DNA of 64,000 nucleotides from Cryptomeria japonica (taxonomy: Eukaryota; Streptophyta; Pinopsida; Cupressales; Cupressaceae): the NCBI RefSeq assembly GCF_030272615.1, contig NC_081410.1:191787619-191851618 (forward strand), given 5' to 3'. Within the stretch, counting starts at the first letter, position 1. The number at the start of each line of letters is the position of its first letter. This document shows positions 49,941 through 62,007 of the stretch, one piece after another. The notes beneath the pieces are model-generated. The model was given only the letters and a program-made list of their open reading frames with translations. It ran no database searches and was not told the DNA's origin. The position numbers and the translations under genes are program-made.

Positions 49941-50468
49941 ATGGACACTCCCATCTGCTTGAGAAGCATTTCTGCAGAGGACCAGAGGGCCTTCTTGGGC
50001 TTCGTTAAAGGCCCAACCCTCCAATTAGTCTACAAGGAGGTTGGGTTGTTCACCAATAAGGTCATGCGGATGGTGTTGGGTAGAGACTTTATGCGTAACA
50101 AAAATAGATACCATGTTAACACGAACATTACATCCCAGTTCTTTGCGTCTCTTCTAGACCTCAGAGGAGACAAGGCGGATATGTTGATGTTGTTAAGGAA
50201 GGTATTTAAGGAAGAATTCCTTGGAGATGACGTTACTATTGTCATCCTTGCAGAAGTAGGGGTGGGGATCGCTTGGGCGAGTGAATTAACCAAGCTTCTC
50301 CTCCCTGACCAAATAGTGTCAGTGGCCAGGCAACCGTTTCTTCTAAACCTGAATGTTGAGCAGGTGACGCATCACAAGAAATGGACGCGGATTGGTAGGG
50401 ACTTTCTCCACAAATGGTTGCTCCTGGACAACTTTCCAAACTATAGGTGGCTTGAAGAATTCTCTTAG
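49941..50468 (+). CDS. unrecognised 175-residue ORF
   Basis: An open frame with ATG (MDTPICLRSISAEDQRAF) and balanced codon use, less AT-rich than the surroundings. It is rich in Leu and Val, with a basic central part (RDFMRNKNRYHVN), a hydrophobic stretch (VTIVILAEVGVGIAWASEL) too polar to be a sure membrane span, and an aromatic end (NFPNYRWLEEF). I recognise no family. The 3' flank (50469-50700) has a long T-run and a TCTCAAACATGTAAAAATTG tail, recalling plant LINE or transcript ends. It may be a retroelement ORF remnant or a small gene. Confidence 0.35.
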   Translation: MDTPICLRSISAEDQRAFLGFVKGPTLQLVYKEVGLFTNKVMRMVLGRDFMRNKNRYHVNTNITSQFFASLLDLRGDKADMLMLLRKVFKEEFLGDDVTIVILAEVGVGIAWASELTKLLLPDQIVSVARQPFLLNLNVEQVTHHKKWTRIGRDFLHKWLLLDNFPNYRWLEEFS

Positions 50469-52147
50469 CTTATGTTGTCTGAATGATTCTACATGGAGGG
50501 AGGGCCAGATTCTTAGGGTAAACCATCCACTACCTATGCCCTAGCCCCGACCCCCTAGTAGTTTTTTTTTTGCCTATGTCCTCGTAACCTCACAGGCTCA
50601 GTGGCTCACTCATTTTGGCTTTTAAGTTTTTGAGGGACTCAAGTCTCAAACATGTAAAAATTGTAAATTTCTAAAACATAAATATTAATGATAATTTTTT
50701 AAATTCCAGTTTGTTTCAGTTTGCCTCTTATGGATATAAAAATGTTTTCTATTTCATTTTATTAATGAAAGTTTTGCAAAAAAATTTTGTCTATGAGCTA
50801 CATTATTTCAATATTTTGTTAAACAATGGAAATAAATTTAATATTGTGATCTTTTTTATGTAATGCTTCTTCCTTTATATTTAATATATATATATAATCC
50901 AGTTCATTCCATTAATATATAAAAAAAAAATTATCTCGCAAAAAACAAGTGAATTAAAAGTCCAACTTACTTGTTGTTGAAATTTTGAACTAGTGCATGC
51001 ATGGGTTGGTACTGGGTACATGCTATGATTTATAGTTAAGATTTTGTCATAATGAAGAAATTTTAGACATTTATGAAGGGTAGATGGGATCGCTTTCATG
51101 GAAGAGAACCAAGGGAAAGGATGTCCCAACTTCACACAAAATTGATCTAATGTAGGAATGATAGAAAAAATGACATCTAAGCACTTAGTACCAACCTTAA
51201 CGAGAAGAGTAATAGAACCTATAGTAGGATGAGAGAAATCATCAAAGATCTTAACCACTAAATCAAATTTATCATATCAATATGTTACTTCATGCAATTG
51301 TAAAGTATAAAGATATTCTTAAGTTATTACATTCACCATACATGTTGGATCAATCATCAATGAGAACCCCTCGTGAGAGTATGTCTTTGATCTTTGCAGT
51401 GATATATAGACTTATAGTGGGCCATCAGGTGTTTCAATAGTCTCACTAGGATCAAAGGTAATGGCTATTGCATAGGTCCTTAGGAGGTGCAGGTTTATCA
51501 CTAAGATTCACCACATTATTAGACTCAACGCCAAGGTCATTAGAAGAAAATTCAAGATTCTAGACTCAATTAGAGAATAGGATTAGACTCAATTAGATGA
51601 ACGGCTTAGGGTGGATTTTTCATAGAGGCTATAAACTTTGTTGTAAATACAATCATATAATTTTTTTATAGTCTTTATTTGTTTATTAAATTAAATTAAA
51701 ATTATATTAAATTAAAATTTATATTAAACTAAATTTATGTTGAACTCTTATATATATATATATATATATATATATTTAGTCTTTATTTATTTATTAAATT
51801 AAATTAAATTAAATTAAAATCTATATTACACTAAATTTATGTTGAACTTTTATATATATTTTAAAACTATTTTTTAAAATTATATATCGTAAACATATTT
51901 TTAAAGAATTTTGTTAAACGTTAAATTAATATTTTAGATTTAAAGGTGAATGTTTTCTTTTTTATATTAAACTTTTACCTTTCAAATTGTATATCAAAAT
52001 TTATATTTTTATTTAGTTATTTTTTTAATTCTAGAATCTAAGTTTCATGTTCTATACTATTTTTGTATTTCATATTTTTACAAATAATATTAACATTATA
52101 TTTAATAGTTATCTCAAACTATTACACGTCTTTAAATGTCTCTTATT
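50469..52147. other. AT-rich intergenic DNA
   Basis: Contains a (TA)n run at about 51751-51774 and a degenerate direct repeat around it: TTATTAAATTAAATTAAA with CTAAATTTATGTTGAACT occurs at about 51679-51750 and again at about 51790-51850. The minus-strand ORF at 50881-51258 has no recognisable domain. Confidence 0.5.
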
Positions 52148-53085
52148 ATGGGACCCACGACATCTGACAACAAATACCATTGTCCGTTGGATGAGAAAAG
52201 ATCAACGACTTAGGGTGGATTTCGGCCCGAATGTGGGAAGTGAACACATTTGTGAGAACTTCACCCGGAATTGAACGTTTTACATTTAATTAAATATAAT
52301 TAAGTCTATAAAGTTCTTTTTCAGACCAAAGTTGAAAATGATTAAACAGACTTAAAAAACAATCCCAAAAAGTGACTCAAGTGTGGTGACGTGCCCGAAA
52401 AAATGGCAAAAGTCATGGGACCCATGACAACTAACAACAGATACCATCGTCTGTTGGATGAGCACAGATCAACGGCTTAGGGTGGATTTCAGCCCGAATG
52501 TGGGAAGTGAACACATTTGTGACAACTTTGCTCGGAATTGAACGTTTTACGTTAAATTAAATATAATTAAGTCTATAAAGCTCTATTTTGGGCTGAAGTT
52601 GATGGATTAAAAAGACTTAAAAAAACAGTCCGGAAAAGTGGCTCGAGTGTGGTGACGTGCCCAAAAAATGGCAAAAGTCATGGGACCCACGACAACTGAC
52701 AATAGATACCATCGTCCATTGGATGAGCACAGATCAACGACTTAGGGTGGATTTTGGCCCGAATGTGGGAAGTGAACACATTTGTGAGAACTTCGCTTGG
52801 AATTGAACGTTTTACATTTAATTAAATATAATTAAGTTGATAAAGCTCTATTTGGGGCAGAAGTTGAAGGATTAAAAAGACTTTTAAAAAGTCCAAAAAA
52901 GTGACTCGAGTGTGGTGACGTGCTCAAAAAATGGCAAAATTCATGGGACCCATGACAACTAACAACAGATACCATCGTTCGTTGGATGAGCACAGATCAA
53001 CGGCTTAGGGTGGATTTTGGCCCGAATGTGGGAAGTGAACACATTTGTGAGAACTTCACCTGGAATTGAACATTTTACATTTAAT
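52148..53085. repeat. 265-bp tandem repeat, 3.5 copies
   Basis: Units begin ATGGGACCCA(C/T)GACA at 52148, 52415, 52680 and 52943, with lengths of 267, 265 and 263 bp; the last copy stops after about 143 bp. The conserved core is GATCAACGGCTTAGGGTGGA followed by GGCCCGAATGTGGGAAGTG. Copies differ by scattered substitutions. A shorter relic of the core lies at about 51600. No coding sense across copies. Confidence 0.92.
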
Positions 53086-53892
53086 GTCCTCAAAATTTAG
53101 ACTGAAGTAATGAATGTTTTGTCCTTTGTCAGCGAATAGATATTAATAATAATTAATAAAATTACAACATGATTCTAGATATTTTGCCCTTTAGGTATTA
53201 ATTTTGTACTTTTTCAGAGTTTTCAAAATAAGTGACTCATAAATCATAATCGTATTTCATTTCATGGACAAACCAGTAAATCGAGGGAGATTTAGAAATG
53301 ACTACTAGATTGAGGAATGCAAGTTGCAACAGAGACTGTCTACGCCAATCTAATGAAATAGAAATTTAGGGTAAAATCTAGAACACCTACATCCCACCTT
53401 TTTTACTTTTTTTATCTCGTGGTTCAATTTGAGGGTTAGCATTTTCAGGTTTGTATCTAGCATTATTTTGAATTATTAACAATAACATCGATGGGAAAAA
53501 TGGGAAGCAGTAGTTCAATAGGAAGCCAAGTGAAAAAAAATGTACCTAACCAAACTGGTTAAAACACCAGATTTCACTGATAATACAATGATATTTATGA
53601 CCTTGCTATCCATGGTGAAAAGTGTATCATAGATATTAGATATGAATTGTCTAGTAAGGCGGCAGATTCAACTAGGGCAAAATTTATTGTTTTCAACAGA
53701 ATGTTAAAACAAAGAACAAATAAAATTGCATCGTGGGATGCTGGATTGGGAAGCATGGTGTTACTTGAAGTATTCCCTTGCCCTAATTTTGTCATGGTCT
53801 GCGCCAAAAATTATGATTAAGATAAAAAAGCAATTGTCAATAGAAATACAAAAGAGGAAATTCTATCCATAAAAGTGGGATAATTTGCTTGT
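53086..53892. other. AT-rich DNA upstream of family X copy 2
   Basis: No gene recognised; a 70-residue minus-strand ORF (53595-53807) is without a known domain. Confidence 0.4.
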
Positions 53893-56830
53893 TTGTTGAA
53901 CCTAGGGTTTGAAGCACAAAACTCAAACGTCCAAATTGACCTAGGAAAGTTGGCAAAGAATTATGAGAGTCTCGATCCAAGTCACAAAGATTCATTTATC
54001 AAAGCTCTAATAAAGTATGGTACTCCGTTGGATCAGAATCATAAGCCTCCTTATGATTCTAACATTTTGTTCCATGGGTTGGGGATACTATTTCCTTGTT
54101 GACATTTTGCCTAGGATTGGAGAATGATAGGGAAGTGGGTGCAAGCCTTCTTGAAATGATTTATAATATCCATTGTGTAGCTCATCCAGTAAGATATAAT
54201 TTTGTTGAGCACATTGTTCAATCCATGCAAAAACAATTACTAATTATCAAAAAAGGTTCATGTAAGACATTTAGGTTCTCATCCTACTTGTGCTATCTCC
54301 TTCTATCCAAGTATTGTGCAATATTCGAGATCACCAATTTTCAAATTGTGAACTATAAGATTGATGAGAAGACTCGGAATGGAATAGAGTGTCCAATATA
54401 TGAATTGACACCAAAGATAAGGATGCATGATAACAGAAAGAACTACAACCATTTTGTAGACTTCTTTTTGGCACCAATGTATAATGAAATTACAAGCACT
54501 CCAATGCCTAGATTTCATGTGTCTTGTAGATATTGCATTCAACTCGTAAGTCAAATAGAATTGGTTGACTGGTTCTTCATGGAAGAATACACTATGTTAA
54601 GGTTTTACGGATCAGTAGTAAAACCATACAGACTTCCAATACATGTGACAAAGAGGGTATTTACATTGGAATATGTACGACACTTGGAGAGCACATATAG
54701 GCACTTCCATGGTCAGAAAAAGAAGAGCATATTTCCTTCCTTGCCTTTCTCATGTGGAGGGTTCACATTTGAGAGAAAAGCATTCAATGTGGCACATAAT
54801 TTTTTGACAGTTTTTAGCTTTGGTGATGAGGGTCTCTGGCAGTATGATCCAATTGGTGTAGTTCAAGCAAGGTTTAAGAATAATGGGAACTCTTCAGCGT
54901 TATGTCAACATGAAAGTAAACCATTGCTAGAAAAGCTTAGAAAAATGGACTCCTGGGATGAGGAAAAAAAAGAGATGGAGAAAATTGCCACTGACAAATA
55001 ACATTTCAATAGAAGAAATGCCATCACAAATTATTGCATTGCACACACTGAGGACAACAGAGGAGGGCCAGGGCATCCAAAATAGGAGGTCCTACAATTT
55101 CTACCAAAAATCTGCTAATCCATCTAACAAATCTATTCCCCAATCAATTCTGTACGAATATAAAATAGTTGTTGGACTCAAACCAAAATAAATGATTTTT
55201 GGACTATGAGGAAGAATCTTGGTGAACCAAAGACCAATGTAGAATTTGAGTTCATCGACGAGGATGAAGAGTTTAGCAAATTGTGGAATATGGAGCATCC
55301 CACAACAACATATGATATGACTAAAGATGATGATGAGTATGATGTTCATCCCACTCCAACAACTACTACAATCCCTAAAATATTAGGTGGAGTCAATGAG
55401 TCCATGAAAGAAAAATATAGCAAAGGGGAAAACATTGTCAAAAAAATGGGTTTTGTAGGTGGTGGTCTAGGTCCCAGAGGAGAAGGCATTTGGTATCCAC
55501 TTGAGGTACAACTTCCATCTGATTCAAAATCAAAAGCTCATGTTAAACTAGTCATTGGACTTGATTCTTCAGATTCAACATAGAAAGGTACTACTCATTA
55601 CCCTCAGGGTCCACCTGCATTTGTTTCAGGTTCAAATCCACAACCACCACCACATCATGGTATTCCCATTGGTGGTGAATCAAGTGCCACTGCCACTGGT
55701 GGGGAATCTGGTGATAGTATTCCTATTAGTGTTTAGTCAAGTGTCATTGTGATTGATGGGGTTGGCATGGGTACTACTACCGATACTAGTTGTCTTGGTG
55801 TTGGAGAAGGGCAACAACAAAATATCTCTCGTGAGGCCACTAGTGGTAGATACTCATACTATTCAGAATCCTATATCAAATGCCATTGACACTACAAATC
55901 AATCATTTTCAGCTTCAGATCACACACCTCAAAAGATTATAAAAACTACACATGAAAGTGACAATGGGACGAGATTAGGAATGGTTGTTGGTAATCCTAG
56001 TAATGCATTAGTTAAAACCAGAGGCATAAGTGGAACTAGAGCCTTTGTTATTCCTATTTCACCTTTCAAACATTCAATTACTTTAGCAAGACCTATACAA
56101 TGCAAATGATAAAATAAAAACTTCGAACTTTATTAGATTGAACGATAATATGAAAAATACAACGAAGTATATACAAGAAAACATTTGGTGGCAAATAATG
56201 CAAAGGAGTGACAAGTTGTGTGAATGGTTTGAATTGAATGAAAATATGAGATTAATTTATATGAAAATCAAAGGGCACATTGAGAAGAGCATACATGTTT
56301 ATTCAAAAGAGGATATGGCAAAATAGATTCTGCAAGTAGTCTATAGTACCAGTGATAGCTACTTGGCATCCAAGGGAATTGAGAGCCGCATTGATGCCAT
56401 AGTTAAGACATCATCTATCCTTCAAAAATGCTAGAAACTAAGGGAAACATCAGAAGTTATGGATAAATGTGGCAAAAAGATATTGAAGTTGCAAGAAAAG
56501 ACAACTACTTTGAGTAAACTTGGTTTGCCTAAGACCATTGACCCATCAAATAAATTCATTGGAAAATAAGCTTACAAAAAAAACATGGAGATAAAAATGA
56601 AGTCTGATTTAGACTTGCTTCCTGAGAACACAACTCCCCAAAGCTTTCTAGAATTCATCCAACTATTTACAACTTTGAATGCGGTATTGGGTGAAACAGT
56701 GATGTCAAGTCACTCTTCTAAATATGGATTGTTGACGAAGTTGCAGTTGGCTTTCCATAGTTTACAAAATGTTGACCTTCCATCAAACGAAGAGTGGAGC
56801 ACCCTACAAAAACTGGCAGAGAAATCTTAA
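53893..56830 (+). pseudogene. family X protein with G-patch-like motif, decayed (copy 2)
   Basis: Coding sense runs through several frames: 53893-54102, 54096-55001, 54958-55191, 55206-55583, 55753-56109 and 56138-56830, so at least four shifts or cryptic introns. The globular region aligns with copy 1: FRFSSYLCYLLLSKY here against HFSHYSLLMHMVLLYG there, and DWFFMEEYTMLRFYG (54567) against DWYYFSDVTMIRVYG. After it comes a G-patch-like segment, ENIVKKMGFVGGGLGPRGEG (about 55428-55488), then a Pro/Gly/Ser-rich linker and a helical C-terminal part ending LQKLAEKS. Stops in the last part are TAG 56324, TAG about 56432 and TAA about 56567, all in Gln-compatible contexts. G-patches usually bind RNA or activate DEAH helicases; in betaretroviruses one is fused to protease. 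The role here is unknown. Confidence 0.65.
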
Positions 56831-57733
56831 GAATCATAGTATGTATTGCACAGTTTTCTTCTTTTACTCTTAATTTCAAGGTTTTATTTTTTTCTGTTTG
56901 GAATTTGGCATCACTTGAAATAACTCTGTTTTATGAATAGGAGAAAACCAGTGCTCGCTATTGCTAAATTGCTAATCCAGCCTATGAATCTATGATGCGT
57001 AGTGCAAAACTTCAGCCTATAAATTTGTATTCTCAAATTCTCCCAAGTTTTAACATTTCTGCATTTCTCTATTTTTGATTACTAGGTTTTGGGCACTGCT
57101 ATTATCTATATTTAATTTGTCGTGGCTTGAATTAATATTTAATTTTGAACTCTGTTTTTTGAACAGGAGACATCAGACATGTAGCAGTTGTTAAATTGTT
57201 AATCCGGCCTATGATGGCCATGTAAATCTATGCTGAGTTTGTGATTTTGATGTTGAGTCTTCACATGTTTAATTCAACTTGAAGCTATTGTTTCTCCCTT
57301 GTTTCTATAAAAGGGAATTCAAGGTCATTTGCAAAGGGTTTGAAACTTTGAATTGAATTTTGCATGGAGAATCACACATAGTGGTGTATTACTATTGAAT
57401 GAATTGTATAATATGGCTGTATTTTGAAAGAATTAATGAAAATCTAAGTTCTCAAACATGTCTAAATAAACTTCTTTGTATCAATAAACACATTATGGTC
57501 TTTTATTATGCTATTTTAAATCTGGAAATAGAAAGTTGAAAAATATAATTACAAATCAATATTAAATTCTAATTGCCAAAAGTTAACAGACTCATAAAAT
57601 ATCATCAAGTTATCAACCATAATAATATGCTTTTGTAATATGAATGATGAGACACAGTAATAAGATTAATAAATTCCAATCTCTTACAGTTGCCATTCAT
57701 CCTCATCAAATTCAAAGCTTTCTTGATTCTTGT
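56831..57733. other. 3' flank of family X copy 2 with a diverged tandem duplication
   Basis: Two similar stretches, at about 56905-56990 and 57118-57215, share AACTCTGTTTT, then TGAA(T/C)AGGAGA, and TAAATTGCTAATCCAGCCTATGA-like words. Each contains a T-rich tract followed by an AG, which looks like a splice acceptor, so this may be duplicated terminal-exon sequence of a transcript. No long frame. Confidence 0.5.
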
Positions 57734-60020
57734 CTATGTTTTCTTCACTCTGAGTCTGCATACCTTCGTTGAACTGCATCTCAACACTACCAATAGGTCC
57801 AGTACATGAGTCAATAGTCCCACTGGAACTTTTGTTTGAAGTGTTTCCCAAACCTCTTCTTTCACATTTGGACCTCCAATTTGAAGTGCCCTATCGTAAG
57901 GAAAAGTGTGGACATCATACCTAGATGTATAGAGCCTCAAGCAATTTTCTAAATTTTTATCTAGTTTGTTTCTTAGATTTGATTTTAGGAACCCCAAAGC
58001 ACTGAAAACTCTCTCATCTTCCACCGAACCCAATATCATGGTAAGACATAAATCAGCAAGCTTCAAATATTTTGGCATTGAATCACGCAATGCTACATTC
58101 TCAGCTATATATTTCCAAAGCCTTGTTGTTGATCCCTCTTCACAGGGGTTCTCCATTGTGCCATATTTTTCTCTCATAGTGTATGCAAAACAAGATGCTT
58201 TCTCTTGAAGATGAGTTTTGTCTAATATTCCATTTATAGTTACTCCATTCAATTCTCTTGATAGGCAAAATTGTTTTATCAAAGTCAGTAGCTTACTTCG
58301 AAAATGAGTTGCAATGTTGAGGCTCCAATATTGAGGAAACACAATAGACATGGCTTCGAGTAGGTCGTCAGGAGGGAATCTGCTTCTAATTTGTGAGGAA
58401 AGATCATAGGCAATTTTCTTCACAGAAGTAGTTACACTCTCAACAATCTTGTCGAAATATTCCCTTGTAACTCTTGCTAGTTGCTTCCCGGGGCACTTTC
58501 CTGGTTTCTTGAGGTCGACTATGGCATAGAAGTGCATTGGTATCTCAACTCCCTGTACATTTGCACATACCTCCCCATTTGCACTGATTTGTAAAAAGTT
58601 ATCAGGATTGTTCAAATCTGTGAGTGTCCACCACTTAACAAATTTTTCATCAGATAGTGTTGGTTGATTTCGATAGAGATTGTCAAGGGTCATGCATGTC
58701 ATCTTTCAGAGCGTAGCATATTCTGCAATGTACAGAGCTCTTTTTTGGGTAGCCTTCATAATATTCCTCACTTCCTCTAGCATGGACAGAAGAGCTACTA
58801 AAGTTAAGAGTGTCTCTATATTACTTAACCTCCGAAGAAGGTCAGGAAATTTTGGTTGTTCTGATTCGTTGTGAGTTGTGTGAAATAGTCCAATCAAGGA
58901 TGGATATTCTAAAAAAACTTGATGTGCTGGATCATCCAAAGAGATCCATCTGGTATTATTATCCTTGAGAAGCTTGTTCCCATCAGTTATTCCATCAGCA
59001 AAGTGTTTAAATTCTATAAATCACTTGGGACTTCGACAGAAGTGTGAGTAGAGCTCTCTGATTAAATTTTTTTTTTTTTACCGAAGCATACTTGCTCACA
59101 ATTCCAAAAGATAGATTCATTTTGTGAGCCATGCAGTGAATTGCAATAATGTACGGTGCAAATGAAGTTTCAATATTTGTACAAAGACCATTCCTATGAC
59201 CTTGCATTATTGAAGCTCCATATTCTCCAACACACACCAATTTTTTGGCAACCGTCATGTCATCCATACCTCCATATTCAATTAAACTTCTCTTTACTAG
59301 TTGAAATAAATTTTCCACTGTCGCACTCTCCTTCATTTTTGCAACAGATAGTAGATGAGGTTGGCGGGCATGATTTTATATAGTATAAACATGCATGCAT
59401 ACCCATGAAGTATTGTCTATTGTCATAACTTCGTCTAAAGAAAATGCAATAAAGTTTAACTCTCTTATTTTTTCCTTTACATCTTCTTTTTCAACCTCAG
59501 CAAAACAACTTGCCCATTCCCATCCACTGTTTACTGACCAGTGGCTATTAGTATAGTTAGGAACTTTCAAAAAGTGTAATAAACCACTAATTGATGAGAA
59601 ATCTGTCATAGCACGCCCTCTGCTCAAAATATAAAAAACAACGCTTAACTGAACAACTTTTCCTAGTTGTTCTATTTGCATTGCTTTTCCAAAACTAGCT
59701 TCAATAGAACCTTTAACTTCAGCAAGCTTCATCTATATTTTCTCATGAAAATAATACTCTTCGGCATTCCTCACATGCTTACATTCCTTAGTTTTCTATC
59801 TTATCACTGATTTTTAAACTTCGTCTATCATTTGTTTTTCATAAACTTTACCCATATGTTTTTCTATGGTGTCAAATTTTAGCTGCAACCTAATTTCCTT
59901 GTTATGTTTCCAAGTGCAAATATTACACCTACATTCTATTGGAGGCTCGCCTTCAATTGGATTCTCCACTGGTTCAATGAATGGATACTTTGATGCCCAA
60001 TTAATTTCAAAATTTCTCAC
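57734..60020 (-). pseudogene. hAT-superfamily transposase (DUF4371 type), decayed
   Basis: On the minus strand, in order: a TTF/BED-like zinc finger (60020-59814; CNICTWKHNKE and TIEKHMGKVYEK); a helical part and the first catalytic region, AFSLDEVMTIDNTSWV (59376-59732); KLVCVGEYGASIMQGHRNG and APYIIAIHCMAHKMNLSF (59007-59336), typical of DUF4371; a middle segment (58706-58939); and the C-terminal dimerisation domain MPKYLKLADLCLTMILGSVE, then DERVFSALGFLKSNLRNKL (about 57930-58085). The frame is broken by a TGA at 58706, stops between the upstream pieces, and a shift near 58990. The protein would cut and paste an element with 8-bp duplications; its TIRs were not found. A Lys-rich ORF to 60388 may be its N-terminus or flank. 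Confidence 0.82.
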
Positions 60021-60388
60021 TTACATATCCCACTCTTGATCCTTTTTTGATCTATCTTTTCTTTTCCCCTTCCATGCATTATCACCCAAGTCGATTATAT
60101 CATTCTGGCTAACTTGGGCATCTACCAGATAATCTTCTTCAAGATCATCTTGATCTGAGACATCAGGTTTGTCATTGTCTTCAACATGTGGTGTGGGTTG
60201 TGAATTTTGTACTTGTACTTGTGATGATGTACCTTCCTAATTTTCACCACAATCTTTTCCAAAGCCAAAGTACGAAGACGACATTTTGCTTTTTGTTGGC
60301 CTCTCATGGCCTTCCCCACATTTAGGTTTCCTACTCTTCTTCCTATTTGACATCTCCAATGAAATAAAGGCTGCCAAAAAAATATCAA

Positions 60389-61205
60389 TTTTTTGAAGAA
60401 GCAATAATAGATTATAAATTATAATATATGTTTCATTGGCCCTACGACCTACAATCTAGATGTTTGAGGTCTAAATGTCCCGACTGACCACTTGGCACTG
60501 ACGAGTCGCCACTGAATAAAAATAAACTCAATGGTGCAAACAAATATAGATAAATTTAGAATAATATTATAACACTTCAAAAATATGATCGCTCACCTTT
60601 AGGTCACTAGCAGTCGCCAATGCAGTCAACAACAATGATTTTCCTTGGTCTGAAACTTCGTTATTGATCAGAATTCAAAGCCTAGAACCCACCAAATTGT
60701 GTAGAGATAGATTTGATCTTTGTATGTATTTATACCAATCCTTATATGGCGAATTTCGAGGGAATTTTATATGGTATACAAATATTTGGCGAATCCCGTG
60801 TAACTATAACATGACATGTAATTTTCAAGGTGATTATGAGTCGTCCAAATAATTGGCAAGTACAATATAGTTGGCGAAAGTTGGGGTGAATGGAGACATG
60901 CATCGGCAAAATGTCGGGAAAAGTGGGTCCTCCTGGCTAACAAATCTTCATATGCCTATAGGAAAATTATGGTTGTCTATTAGAGCAACCTCGGAGAGTT
61001 TAGGCAAAAAAAATTAAATTTACCCTGTGTCCACCATATATTGTATTGGCGAAATCCTCGCATAGAAACATTTAATTACATAAAACATATGGCGATTGGC
61101 CCGTGAATTTGATGGAAATGGATAATGCTCTGGCGACATGGCCACCCCCAGTTGGTACAAAATATTTGTCATTTCCCAGGTCGCTGATGTGAAAAATTTG
61201 CCACT
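60389..61205. other. non-coding region with scattered TGGCGAA words
   Basis: No gene. TGGCGAA or TGGCGAT words occur at about 60748, 60787, 60872, 61046, 61090 and 61131, unusual in AT-rich DNA. The same words are spaced through the stem of the palindromic element (29217, 29259; 49070, 49111, 49201), and here too they lie beside a 20-bp satellite block. Confidence 0.5.
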
Positions 61206-61755
61206 AAAGTAAACTCTAGATATGGTGTTTTAAGGGGTCATATGGTGTCGTATCGTTTACTAGTATGTTAAAAGGGGTCATATGGTGTCCTAAGGAGTCA
61301 TACGGTGTCTCGAGGAGTCACGTGGTGTCCTAAGGGGTCATATGCTATTGTTAGGGGTCATATGGGGTCCTAAGGGGTCATATGGTGTCATTAAGGGTCA
61401 TATGGAGCCACACATGTGTTAGAACACCATATGACCTCTTTAGACTCCATATGACCCCTTAGGAGATCATATTGTCCTAAAGGGTCATAAGGTGTCCTAA
61501 GGGTTCATATGGTGTCCCAAGGGTTCATATGGTGTCTTAAGGGGCCATGTTGTGTACTAGGATGTTAAAGTGGGTCATATGATGTCCTAAGGGGTCATAT
61601 ATTTATCTAGGGGGTCATATGGTGTCTCGAGGGGTCGTATAGTGTCCTAAGGGGTCATATGGTGTTGTTAGTCGTCGTATAGTGTCCTAAGGGGTCATAT
61701 GGTGTTGTTAGTCGTCATATGGTGTCCTAAGGGGTCATATGGTGTTGTTATATCT
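61206..61755 (+). repeat. 20-bp CATATG satellite array, fourth block
   Basis: About 27 forward units of CATATGGTGTCCTAAGGGGT with the usual spacers (TACTAGGATGTTAAAA, CACATGTGTTAGAACACC). The last units duplicate a motif, GTGTTGTTAGTCGTC. It ends in a (TC)n at about 61778-61813, the same satellite-microsatellite association as at 42.6-44.9 kb. Confidence 0.92.
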
Positions 61756-61773
61756 CCCAAACCTTCCCTTACC

Positions 61774-61777
<4 letters not shown>

Positions 61778-61813
<36 letters not shown>
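61778..61813. repeat. (TC)n microsatellite
   Basis: About 18 TC dinucleotides separating the satellite block from the leader of the Copia element that follows. Confidence 0.95.
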
Positions 61814-61815
<2 letters not shown>

Positions 61816-62007
61816 TACCTTTTTAAAAATGTGAATTCATTTTGGCTTGGATTTAGGGTCGATTATATGGGCCTTAACGTGAACGGGTTATTTAAATTTA
61901 AAAATAATTCGTTCACGTTAGTAGTTTTTAGATGTTTTTTTAGAGGGTGTCTGTGTTTTTGCACACCATCTTGGTGCACTTACCCATTTGAGTTTTATGT
62001 GTAGGAT
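61814..62007. other. leader upstream of the second Copia gag
   Basis: Non-coding. Contains GCACACCATCTTGGTGC (about 61959), an imperfect palindrome whose complement also occurs at about 34547, next to the isolated primer site at 34467. That suggests the two belong to related elements. No LTR or primer site is visible immediately upstream; the satellite block may have replaced them. Confidence 0.4.
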
